A stretch of 16,416 nucleotides of DNA, from the NCBI GenBank assembly GCA_046317855.1, contig JBKCVM010000006.1, positions 1 to 16,416 of the forward strand, read 5' to 3'. The DNA comes from CAIOHW01 sp046317855. GTDB taxonomy: Bacteria > Bdellovibrionota > UBA1018. The translations under genes and the position numbers were made by a program. Shown here in pieces: positions 1 to 6,789 of the stretch. A model generated the notes under the pieces. The model did no database searches and had not been told where the DNA came from. It saw only the letters and a program-made list of their open reading frames with translations. How positions within the stretch are numbered: position 1 is the first letter of the stretch; every line of letters starts with the position of its first letter.

Positions 1-1
1 T

Positions 2-220
2 CGCATCTTGATCGTCGCAGACCCTGAGGCAGGACCTTCAGATCAATGGCCGTCTTCTCGCTACTTGAGGCAAGGGGTCCGGGCCAATGCTTGGGTGCTT
101 CTTGATACGGTTCGAGTGGGTTACGAGCTCTGGCGGCAATTCAACGGATTTCCGCCTTCACAACCTAAGCCACCCGTTGACGAACAGGCCAAGAGCGGGG
201 CCAAGGGCGGATCTAAATGA
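2..220 (+). CDS. HlyD-family periplasmic adaptor, C-terminal end (partial)
   Basis: The reading frame is open to the left edge of the window, so this is the 3' end of a longer gene; only the last 72 residues are visible. The segment RYLRQGVRANAWVLLDTVRV followed by GYELWRQFNGFPP looks like the C-terminal end of HlyD/membrane-fusion adaptors, which bridge an inner-membrane transporter and a TolC-type channel; the family assignment is by recognition. A hydrophilic tail rich in Pro, Lys and Gly follows. Its stop codon overlaps the start of the TolC-family gene in an ATGA junction (217-220), which implies translational coupling and supports a joint export role. The TTG at position 8 is probably not a real start. 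Confidence 0.7.
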   Translation, partial: RILIVADPEAGPSDQWPSSRYLRQGVRANAWVLLDTVRVGYELWRQFNGFPPSQPKPPVDEQAKSGAKGGSK

Positions 221-1659
221 GGGGTTGGGCTTTAGCTTTAGTCCGAGGTCATGGAGGGCCAGTTTTTTTAGGGCTTCAGATGGCTTTTCAGGCTTCAGCC
301 TTGGCGCATGCTGCCCCTCTCTCCATGTCTGAAGTGTTGGATTCAGTGCGCGCCCGATACCCTTTGGTCGAAGCCGCGCGTCAGGATTTTCAAGCGGCGC
401 GGGGGGAGGTTGTTTCTTCAAGAGGCGCCTTCGATCTACAGCTCAAGAGTCGGGCCGTTTGGGATATTGAGAGTTATTATCCGAGTCAGACCTTAGATGC
501 AGTGTTAGAGCAGCCCACCCCGATATGGGGCCTCAGTTTTTTTGGAGGTTACCGTTACGGACGGGGGTCTTTTCCTGTTTATGACGGAAAGCTTCAGACC
601 CTCAATCCGGGAGAGCTCCGGGGCGGAGTAGTCGTCCCGTTATTGCGTGACGGGCCGACGGACTCTCGACGAGTGAGAATACAGCGAGCTGAAATTGGGG
701 TTTCCATCGCCGAGGCTGGGCTTGATCAGCAGTTTGTGGAGTCAGTGCGGACAGCCCGTCAGCGGTACTGGGAGTGGGTTGCTGCCGGTGCTAAACTCAA
801 GATTGCCAAGAAGCTCCTGGAGATTGCCGAGACCCGAGATAGCCAGCTTTCTGTTCAACTCAAGAAGGGCGATGCTTCGGTCTTTGATCGCAACGATAAC
901 TTGAGAGGGGTGCTTCAGCGCCGTTCGCAACTTGCTTCAGCAGAGCGGCAGCTTCAGCGGGCGGAACTTGAACTTTCGTTATTTGTCCGAGACTCAAAAG
1001 GCCAGCCTGTAATCGTTGACCGAAGTCGGCTTCCTGACGGATTTCCAGCAGTATCCACAACTGACCCGAGCGATGAGGCTGCCATTCAGCAGAAAGTCGA
1101 ATTAGCCGTTCGTCAGCGGCCCGACCTCAGGCGTATTCAGGGACAGAGAGAGCAGAACGATCGGGAGTTGTCTCTGGCGCGTAATCAGTTTCTGCCTCGC
1201 TTGGATTTCAGTCTTGGTGTTTCAAGGGACCTCGGCAACGGCTCACCTTCGTTGTCTCAAACTGAGACTGAAGCAGCCGTGATGCTTGAGTTTCCTTTTC
1301 CGCTGCGGTCGGCTCGGGGTCGAAAAGACGTTGCGGTCGCAACGGATTTGCGGCTTTCAGCCCAGCAGGGGCTACTGGCGGACCGAATTGTGACAGAGAT
1401 TCGTGACGCTGAAAGCGCCCTCAGGCAGTCGCGAGAGCGACTTCAGCTTGCTAATGAAGAGCTAGAGCTTGCTCTGGTTCTTGAAAAAGGTGAAAGGGCG
1501 CGGTTTGCGCATGGAGACTCTAATTTGATTTTTGTGCAGCTCCGTGAACAAACCACTGCAGATGCGGCCAATCGTAAAGTGGACGCCGATTTAGATTATC
1601 AGGTTGCGCAGGCTGCTTTGGATGCAGCTCAAGGTCTTCCAAGCTTGAAGAACCCCTAA
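217..1659 (+). CDS. TolC-family outer-membrane efflux/secretion channel
   Basis: 480 residues, close to the usual length for outer membrane efflux proteins. TolC-type proteins form trimeric channels across the outer membrane and periplasm and work with an adaptor and an inner-membrane pump. The N-terminus carries a hydrophobic segment ending in ASALAHA, read as a signal peptide cleaved near residue 32. Two related halves are visible: long Gln/Arg/Glu-rich helices (about residues 150-245 and 375-470) alternate with short beta-rich stretches, and the motif RNQFLPRLDFSLGVS near residue 330 is typical of the OEP family. The ATG overlaps the adaptor stop (ATGA), so the two form an operon. The transported substrate cannot be told from this window. 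A hairpin follows the stop. Confidence 0.88.
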   Translation: MRGWALALVRGHGGPVFLGLQMAFQASALAHAAPLSMSEVLDSVRARYPLVEAARQDFQAARGEVVSSRGAFDLQLKSRAVWDIESYYPSQTLDAVLEQPTPIWGLSFFGGYRYGRGSFPVYDGKLQTLNPGELRGGVVVPLLRDGPTDSRRVRIQRAEIGVSIAEAGLDQQFVESVRTARQRYWEWVAAGAKLKIAKKLLEIAETRDSQLSVQLKKGDASVFDRNDNLRGVLQRRSQLASAERQLQRAELELSLFVRDSKGQPVIVDRSRLPDGFPAVSTTDPSDEAAIQQKVELAVRQRPDLRRIQGQREQNDRELSLARNQFLPRLDFSLGVSRDLGNGSPSLSQTETEAAVMLEFPFPLRSARGRKDVAVATDLRLSAQQGLLADRIVTEIRDAESALRQSRERLQLANEELELALVLEKGERARFAHGDSNLIFVQLREQTTADAANRKVDADLDYQVAQAALDAAQGLPSLKNP

Positions 1660-1664
1660 CTGCT

Positions 1665-1691
1665 GGGGCCATTCGGGCCCCGAGTTATTTT
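1665..1691 (+). terminator. Intrinsic terminator after the TolC-family gene
   Basis: GGGGCC (1665-1670), a five-base loop, and GGCCCC (1676-1681) form a perfect six-pair GC stem starting six bases after the TolC-family stop. A moderately T-rich tail (TTATTTT, 1685-1691) follows after three bases. The T-run is interrupted, so termination may be incomplete. Its place suggests that the adaptor/TolC operon ends here and that the gene at 1801 has its own promoter. Confidence 0.6.
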
Positions 1692-1726
1692 GTCAGGGAC
1701 AATTTGAGACCTAGTTTTGCCAAAAC

Positions 1727-1754
1727 TTGAGTTCCTTTTGGCTTTCAATAGGGA
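1727..1754 (+). promoter_or_regulatory. Weak sigma-70-like promoter candidate for the repeat-protein gene
   Basis: TTGAGT (1727-1732), a 16-base spacer and TAGGGA (1749-1754) resemble a sigma-70 promoter in the gap between the terminator and the ATG at 1801. The -35 element is good but the -10 element matches poorly, so this is only a candidate. Confidence 0.25.
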
Positions 1755-1800
1755 CAAAGCTCGGTTTGCTGTGGCATCTCCTTTGCTGGGGGGCTTTGTC
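1753..1800 (+). promoter_or_regulatory. Inverted repeat in the leader, ending directly at the start codon
   Basis: GACAAAGCTC (1753-1762) and GGGCTTTGTC (1791-1800) can pair over ten base pairs with one G-U, enclosing 28 bases. The second arm abuts the ATG at 1801 and includes part of the G-run (1788-1793) that is the only Shine-Dalgarno-like sequence. If formed in the mRNA, the stem would hide the ribosome site. It could instead be an operator. If translation began at the TTG at 1717, this stretch would be coding. Confidence 0.4.
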
Positions 1801-4056
1801 ATGCGCATTTCTGCAAACTTTTGTTGGGTTCTCGTTGGATTGCAAGTTCTAGGGCCTCTTGCAGCTTCGGCTCAGTCCACCCCGTTTCCGGATTTTCAAG
1901 ACCGGCCCGGAAGAGGGCCTCCCATCGACTATTCATATGCCAGAAACGAAGGCTACTCTGACGGTTTGCCTGATGGAGAGCGGGAGGGGCGCGATCGGGC
2001 TAGGCTCGATGGCTTTCATTCTGGGCAAGTTCGAGGCTATCGGGCGGGCTATGATCGATGCTTAGCGGACCGAAGACAGAGCGCCTACGATCAAGGTTAC
2101 CTTTATGGGCATCAGCAGGGCTCCATTCAGGGATCCAGTGAAGGTCAGATTGAGGGCAATCGCCAAGGGCAGATCAATGGCCAAGAAGACGGGCGTCGCG
2201 ATGGCGAGCAAAGAGCGGAGAGCAGCGCCCGAACTGAATCCGAGGCGCCTGCGCGTGCTCAAGGACAGGCCGAGGCAGAGCGTACCGATAGCATGGAGCG
2301 TGGGGCTGCGGCAGGCCAGGCTGCGGGTGAGGCTCGCGCTCGAAAGGCTGCAGTTGAAAAGGATTTTGCTGCTGGACGCCAGAGTCATCGACAAGAACGG
2401 TTTGCAGAGCCCATTCGAACGGAGAAGAACGAGGACCTAACAGAGCGGTCTTCTGCTTTAGCGATCGGCGCGGAGCCATCTGCCTTGATGGAGGCCGGCG
2501 CTCTCCACTCAGATATTTTTGCTCTGAGCTGGCCTGACTTTAGGTACCGCCGTGAAAGGCCTAGGCGCTCTGAGCCGGGCTATATTGATGCGTATCGCCA
2601 GGGATATCGCCAGGGGTACACCGACGGGTATCGGAGAGTTTATTCGGTGGAGTACAATTTTTCAGAGAACCTCGGTTTCTCACAGGGACGCGAGCAGGGG
2701 TGCCGGGAGGCGCAGCATGCAAATGTTCGAGCGGATCAAGACCGGGGATACCGGGATGGCCACTCCCAAGGTTACCGGTCGTCCTATCGGCAGAGCTATG
2801 ACTTAGCCTTTAGGGCAGTTTACGACCAGGTTTTTGGCCCGGCCTCGCAAGCTCAGTTTTCTGCGCGTTACCCTGTTTTTTACGAGCAGTTTTTTGCCCA
2901 GTTTAAAAGTGAGGCATTTCGGGATCGGGTAGATTCTCTTTATCGAGAAGGTTTTGATCGTGAAGAAAAGAGCGCCTATGAGCGCAACTACCCAATCTAT
3001 GCTCGGCAGGAGTTTGAGAGGGGAGTGCAAGAAGAGGCACGAGAGTTTTTGCAGCGTCCGATCCGTGCCGTTCAGTTCTCAGTTCGGGAGCAGTTGGCAG
3101 ATTTGATTTATGAGCCAGAGGAGCGGATTGATTTTTCGTTTAAGTTTAGAAATTTTTCTGACCAGGAGATTGCCGCCTCTGAGGTGAAGATCCAGGTGTC
3201 CGTGTCGGGTGTGGGCGCCGTGGTCCTGCGCACTGCTGACCAAGGTCGATCTTCAGTGCCCGCTCGGGGTGCATTGACCATTGCCGGGGCAGTGCCCATT
3301 CGTCTTCTGGAGCAAGGCCTGGGCAAGATCACTCAAGTGACAGTGCGCGCCTTTTTTAGAGGTGAGTTGATCGATTCGAAGCTGGTCGAGCTTGCGGTTA
3401 AAAACCGTGCAGTACTCGAATGGGCTGAGGCGCCATCCCTTCGTGAAGGCCTCATGGCACCCATTCGGTTTAGGGTATCGAACCAGTCTGCTCAGGAGAT
3501 TGTCGGGCCACTCACGGTAAACTTGAAGTCAAACGCAGGTCAGATTGAGCTCGTCGACAGCGCTCAGCAGATGGCTGCACTCAGGCCGGGCGAGACGCGT
3601 GAGGTGGTTTTCAAGGTGATCGCAAGAAGCCCCGCCTCAAGCGTCGATCTGCCTTTGGCGGTAGTCATCACGGATGGTGCATCCAAACGTGTTTTAGCGA
3701 GAGACTTTTCACGGGCTGCACCGGTTTTGAATGATTACAGAATTCAATTATCAGAAATCCGTGGCGATCTGAAGTCATCGGGTGTTGCAAGGCTCAGTTA
3801 TGTTTTGAGAAATGTCAGCTCGCGGCTTTTGTTTTCTGCGCTCGAGCTGCATGCAAGAGTTATGGATTCTTCAGGGACCCAGAGAAGCGATGTTCAGTGG
3901 ATTGGTTTCAATCCCCAATATTTGCTGCCGGTAGATCGGGGGCGTTCGGTTGCCTTTACGATTCCGGTTCTGATGACTAGTGCGAGCCGCGGAACACTCG
4001 AACTCGAGGTGCGTGAAAACGGGGTGCCCGTCGTCATTCACAGAGTTGAATTTTGA
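1801..4056 (+). CDS. Secreted tetrapeptide-repeat protein with C-terminal Ig-like beta domains
   Basis: 751 residues with no firm family. The ATG at 1801 is chosen because it gives a clean signal peptide (MRISANFCWVLVGLQVLGPL, cleavage near ASA-Q at 24-25) with a G-run seven bases upstream; an in-frame TTG at 1717 would add 28 residues before it. Residues 51-135 have Gly (or a small residue) every fourth position, with ten consecutive GX3 units at 99-135, resembling the deca-GX3 motif of Yae1/Lto1 proteins. Residues about 139-250 are charged, Ala/Glu/Arg-rich and irregular. Residues 260-412 continue a four-residue repeat of the form small-aromatic-x-x for 38 units. Residues about 420-751 are beta-rich and look like three CARDB/Ig-like modules of roughly 110 residues. 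Only two Cys occur in the mature part, both within the repeat arrays (87 and 301). The protein is presumably periplasmic or surface-exposed. Its stop is shared with a possible start of the next gene (TGATG). Confidence 0.8.
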   Translation: MRISANFCWVLVGLQVLGPLAASAQSTPFPDFQDRPGRGPPIDYSYARNEGYSDGLPDGEREGRDRARLDGFHSGQVRGYRAGYDRCLADRRQSAYDQGYLYGHQQGSIQGSSEGQIEGNRQGQINGQEDGRRDGEQRAESSARTESEAPARAQGQAEAERTDSMERGAAAGQAAGEARARKAAVEKDFAAGRQSHRQERFAEPIRTEKNEDLTERSSALAIGAEPSALMEAGALHSDIFALSWPDFRYRRERPRRSEPGYIDAYRQGYRQGYTDGYRRVYSVEYNFSENLGFSQGREQGCREAQHANVRADQDRGYRDGHSQGYRSSYRQSYDLAFRAVYDQVFGPASQAQFSARYPVFYEQFFAQFKSEAFRDRVDSLYREGFDREEKSAYERNYPIYARQEFERGVQEEAREFLQRPIRAVQFSVREQLADLIYEPEERIDFSFKFRNFSDQEIAASEVKIQVSVSGVGAVVLRTADQGRSSVPARGALTIAGAVPIRLLEQGLGKITQVTVRAFFRGELIDSKLVELAVKNRAVLEWAEAPSLREGLMAPIRFRVSNQSAQEIVGPLTVNLKSNAGQIELVDSAQQMAALRPGETREVVFKVIARSPASSVDLPLAVVITDGASKRVLARDFSRAAPVLNDYRIQLSEIRGDLKSSGVARLSYVLRNVSSRLLFSALELHARVMDSSGTQRSDVQWIGFNPQYLLPVDRGRSVAFTIPVLMTSASRGTLELEVRENGVPVVIHRVEF
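2593..2616 (+). repeat. Tandem 12-base duplication encoding YRQG-YRQG
   Basis: Two adjacent 12-base copies (2593-2604 and 2605-2616) match at 11 of 12 bases, and each encodes Tyr-Arg-Gln-Gly. This is the clearest DNA-level trace of the protein growing by duplication of one tetrapeptide unit. Most other units have diverged at the nucleotide level. Confidence 0.7.
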
Positions 4057-4094
4057 TGAAAGAGATGGAGAGGATGCCCCAGGTGAGAGCTCAG

Positions 4095-4616
4095 ATGAAG
4101 ATCCAGATTTTGAGTGCAGTCATTCTAGTTTTAGCGGGCACAGCCTGCGGAAAAATACCTTCCGAGTATAGAGGAAAGTTTGGAGAGACTTCTGGTGAGG
4201 TCTTGCTCGAGCTGCAAAGTCAGGGAGGGGTTTGGACCCGAAAGGGCGCTCTCCCCAATGGAGAAAACGAAGTTCGAGAATTTGAGGCCAAAGCTTTGGA
4301 GTTTGAATCGCTGGCCCGCGGTGAGGCCGGCATCTATTTGCGGTCCATCGACGCGGGAGCCGGGAGCGATGAAGAGCTCGAGGTGTTCTGGGTGGACCCT
4401 GATCGGAGCTCCTTGAGGGATGATTATGGGTTCATCAGCATGAGGGCTCGCGTGATCTATACGAGGATACTGGCTAGCCCTAAATCAGAGGTCCAATCGC
4501 TGACGATTCGAGTTTGCGAGTCGGGGCAAGTCTTGGTCGACCGGGTGTCACGCTCGTTTAATGGCGGCTGTCCGGGTGACTCACGGCTCGTCACACTGTC
4601 TCGGATTCGAGAATAA
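4095..4616 (+). CDS. Predicted small lipoprotein, unknown function
   Basis: 173 residues from the ATG at 4095, which is preceded at seven bases by AGGTGAG. It opens with MKIQILSAVILVLAGTAC, a lipoprotein signal with Cys18 as the likely lipidated residue; the lipobox (G-T-A-C) is acceptable but not classical. An earlier in-frame ATG at 4056 overlaps the previous stop (TGATG) and would add 13 residues, so coupled initiation there is a real alternative. The mature part is acidic and appears beta-rich, with two further Cys near residues 144 and 156. No family is recognised. Its position right after the repeat protein suggests co-expression and perhaps a shared envelope role; that is inference. 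Confidence 0.7.
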   Translation: MKIQILSAVILVLAGTACGKIPSEYRGKFGETSGEVLLELQSQGGVWTRKGALPNGENEVREFEAKALEFESLARGEAGIYLRSIDAGAGSDEELEVFWVDPDRSSLRDDYGFISMRARVIYTRILASPKSEVQSLTIRVCESGQVLVDRVSRSFNGGCPGDSRLVTLSRIRE

Positions 4617-4620
4617 AAAA

Positions 4621-4705
4621 TGGTGCCCAGGACTGGAATCGAACCAGCATGCCTTGCGGCGCTCGCCCCTGAAACGAGTGCGTCTACCAATTCCGCCACC
4701 TGGGC
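4621..4705 (-). tRNA. tRNA-Leu (anticodon CAG)
   Basis: On the minus strand an 85-base cloverleaf can be drawn. The acceptor stem is GCCCAGG/CCTGGGC, the D-stem is GCG/CGC, and the anticodon arm is CTCGT/GCGAG with loop TTCAGGG, giving anticodon CAG for CUG codons. A long variable arm (GCC-GCAA-GGC), as expected of class II tRNAs, is followed by a T-arm with loop TTCGATT. The discriminator base is A and the CCA end is encoded. A T6 run follows directly downstream. The gene is read in the same direction as the transporter genes, 21 bases beyond the stop of the E permease. Confidence 0.95.
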
Positions 4706-4714
4706 CCAACCGGG

Positions 4715-4743
4715 GGTATAGCCCAGTTATTTTCGGGGATCAA
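4715..4743 (-). promoter_or_regulatory. Sigma-70-like promoter for tRNA-Leu
   Basis: Read on the minus strand, TTGATC (4738-4743), exactly 17 bases, then TATACC (4715-4720). The -10 element lies nine bases before the mature tRNA 5' end, so the leader would be only a few bases. The stretch after -10 is GC-rich (CCCGG), like the discriminator of stringently controlled stable-RNA promoters. The promoter overlaps the last codons of the E permease gene. Confidence 0.6.
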
Positions 4744-5746
4744 ACGCGTTTCTGAGCCCTTCACCGACGAAGTTGAGCAGAGTGAGGGTTAAAAACAGGG
4801 CTAGGGACGGAAAAAATGCCAGCCACCAAGCAGTTGTGAAGTTCTTTTTGGCCTGATTGAGGAGTTCCCCCCAGCTCGGGGTGGGAGGAGCTAGGCCAAA
4901 ACCCAAATAGTCCAGAGCGGCAAGGCTCGTGATCCCGGCGGCAATCGAAAAGGGAGAAAAAGTGATGATCGGGGTCAGAGCGTTTGGAAGCACATGCTTG
5001 ATCATGATCTTCCAGGTTTTAAGCCCCATGGCTCTTGCACCCTCTACGAACTCGAGCTGCCTGAGTCTGAGGCCCTCAGCGCGTAAGTAATACGATATAT
5101 TGATCCAACCAAAGGTCGCAGAAATTGCAATCAAGAGCCCCATGCTGGGCTCAAATATTGACACTAAAATAATGAGTAGAAAGAACTGTGGAATACTGCT
5201 CATGACCTCGACGACTCTTTGCCCAATGAAGTCCACTCGACCTCCAAAGAACCCCATGCAAAGCCCCATGGAGATTCCAATGAGATAGGTGATGGCCCAG
5301 ACTCCGAGTGAATAGAAAAAAGAAATCCTAAAGCCATACAGAAGCCGCGCAAAAACGTCTCTGCCACGGTCATCAGTGCCCATTGGATTTTGTAAAGTAG
5401 GCGGCGATGGATAATGCTCCACGGCTTCGTTGCTCTGAAATGGATTGAACCGGATTGGCGGAAAAACAGCCCATCCTCGTCCCTCAAGATCGAGCTTGCG
5501 ATAATCTACAGTAAACAGATCCGTGATTCCGAGTTCTGCTGCTGAAGGCTCTTTAAGCACTGGAAAATAAAACTTTGAATCATACTTGAGGAGGTAGGGC
5601 TTATCGTTTGCAATGAGCTCGGCACAAAGACTGAGCAAAAAGACAGCAGCGAGCAAAAGGAGCGAACCATAGGCCAGTCTGTTTTTCTGAAAAAGCTGGA
5701 GGCGTCGGTAAGTGATGGGAGAGAGTTTAAGCCCAAAGATTTTCAC
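4727..5746 (-). CDS. yejE: Peptide ABC transporter permease, YejE/OppC type
   Basis: 339 residues, near the length of E. coli YejE. It is the second inner-membrane permease of a binding-protein-dependent peptide importer. An N-terminal membrane segment (about 25-45) is followed by a periplasmic stretch with KFYFPVLKE and the motif MGTDDRGRDVFARLLYG, typical of OppC/DppC/YejE, and then about five more membrane segments. The cytoplasmic EAA loop that docks the ATPase is clear (EGARAMGLKTWKIMIKHVLP). The start overlaps the upstream permease stop by four bases (5743-5746), so they are translationally coupled. YejE is preferred over OppC because of the long periplasmic insert after the first membrane segment. 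No ATPase gene follows; the tRNA gene does. Confidence 0.88.
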   Translation of the reverse strand: MKIFGLKLSPITYRRLQLFQKNRLAYGSLLLLAAVFLLSLCAELIANDKPYLLKYDSKFYFPVLKEPSAAELGITDLFTVDYRKLDLEGRGWAVFPPIRFNPFQSNEAVEHYPSPPTLQNPMGTDDRGRDVFARLLYGFRISFFYSLGVWAITYLIGISMGLCMGFFGGRVDFIGQRVVEVMSSIPQFFLLIILVSIFEPSMGLLIAISATFGWINISYYLRAEGLRLRQLEFVEGARAMGLKTWKIMIKHVLPNALTPIITFSPFSIAAGITSLAALDYLGFGLAPPTPSWGELLNQAKKNFTTAWWLAFFPSLALFLTLTLLNFVGEGLRNAFDPRK

Positions 5747-6774
5747 TGGGAGGCTCCTCCCAGGTCAATGCGTGGATCAATCGCCACGTAAAGAAAATCA
5801 CTTATAATGTTTCCTAGGAGATACAAAAAGCTCTGGACCACCAACAGGCCCATAATGACATTGTAGTCACGAGAAAGAATGGAACTGTAGCCCAGCCACC
5901 CCATTCCATCGAGACCAAAGATGGTTTCGATCAATAGGCTGCCTGCAAAAAACACCGAGAGAAAATGTCCGAGTCCCGTGGCGATCGGGATAAGCGCGTT
6001 GCGCAGAGCGTGCTTAAAGACGACTCGTCGCTCCGCAAGTCCTTTGCTGCGGGCAGTCCTGATGTAGTCGCGCTGGATTTCTTCGAGGACCGAGTTTTTC
6101 ATCAGTACGGTGAGCGTCGTAAAGCTCCCAATCATGTAACAAGTGAGTGGAAGAACAAAATGACGGACTCGGTCGGCGACTTGATCCCAGAATCCTAGTG
6201 CTGCATATCCATCCGAGACCGTGCCCTGTATCGGAAACCAATCAAAAAAACTGCCGCCCCCAAAGAGTACGATCAGCAAAATGGCCAGCATGAACGACGG
6301 AGTTGAATAGGCCATGAATAAAACAACTGAGCTGATGCGATCAAAGGCGTGACCATGCCGGACAGCCTTAAGGACACCTAGAGGAATGCAGACTAAGTAG
6401 CTCAGAAAAAAGCTCACCACCCCAAATTGGATCGATACAGGCATCTTGCGTAAGATGACGTCGGTGACAGGCTCCTCGAAAGTGAAGCTCTGACCAAACT
6501 CGAGTGTGGCTAGGTTCTTGAGCCAAATCCCGTAGCGGACGAGCAATGGCTTGTCGAAGCCGTACTGTTTTTTCAGCGCGTCGATGACTTCCTGGTTGAC
6601 CTCCTGGGCTCCGCCTCCGCCAGTTTGCGCCTGCAAGGCCCCAAAGCGGATCTGCTGGATCTTCTGCTCAATGGGCGAGCCGGGTGCCAGGTTGATGACC
6701 ACGAAAGCAATAAACGTGATCCCAAAAAGGGTCGGAAAAATCGCAGCAAGCCTGCGGACAAAGTAGGCCCACAT
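5743..6774 (-). CDS. yejB: Peptide ABC transporter permease, YejB/OppB type
   Basis: 343 residues, somewhat shorter than E. coli YejB. It is the first inner-membrane permease of the same importer. The N-terminus (YFVRRLAAIFPTLFGITFIA) is the standard OppB/DppB start, followed by a periplasmic region with the Gly/Gln-rich insert QTGGGGAQEVNQEV and the family motif KKQYGFDKPLLVRYGIWLKN. Four to five further membrane segments follow, with an EAA loop at RDYIRTARSKGLAERRVVFK. AGGAGA lies nine bases before the ATG. It starts 15 bases after the binding-protein stop and overlaps yejE by four bases, so all three are one operon. The Gly/Gln insert is typical of the YejB subgroup. Confidence 0.88.
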   Translation of the reverse strand: MWAYFVRRLAAIFPTLFGITFIAFVVINLAPGSPIEQKIQQIRFGALQAQTGGGGAQEVNQEVIDALKKQYGFDKPLLVRYGIWLKNLATLEFGQSFTFEEPVTDVILRKMPVSIQFGVVSFFLSYLVCIPLGVLKAVRHGHAFDRISSVVLFMAYSTPSFMLAILLIVLFGGGSFFDWFPIQGTVSDGYAALGFWDQVADRVRHFVLPLTCYMIGSFTTLTVLMKNSVLEEIQRDYIRTARSKGLAERRVVFKHALRNALIPIATGLGHFLSVFFAGSLLIETIFGLDGMGWLGYSSILSRDYNVIMGLLVVQSFLYLLGNIISDFLYVAIDPRIDLGGASQ

Positions 6775-6789
6775 CCCCCCAGTTCTCCT

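Noticed and set aside
2062..2479. Long open frames on both strands inside the repeat-protein gene
   Set aside because: They are shadows caused by the repetitive, GC-rich codons of the real gene, with no signal, ribosome site or sensible protein.
4457..4699. Minus-strand open frame starting MAELVDALVSGASAARHAGS
   Set aside because: It is the translation of the tRNA-Leu gene plus its downstream DNA, a well-known spurious annotation.
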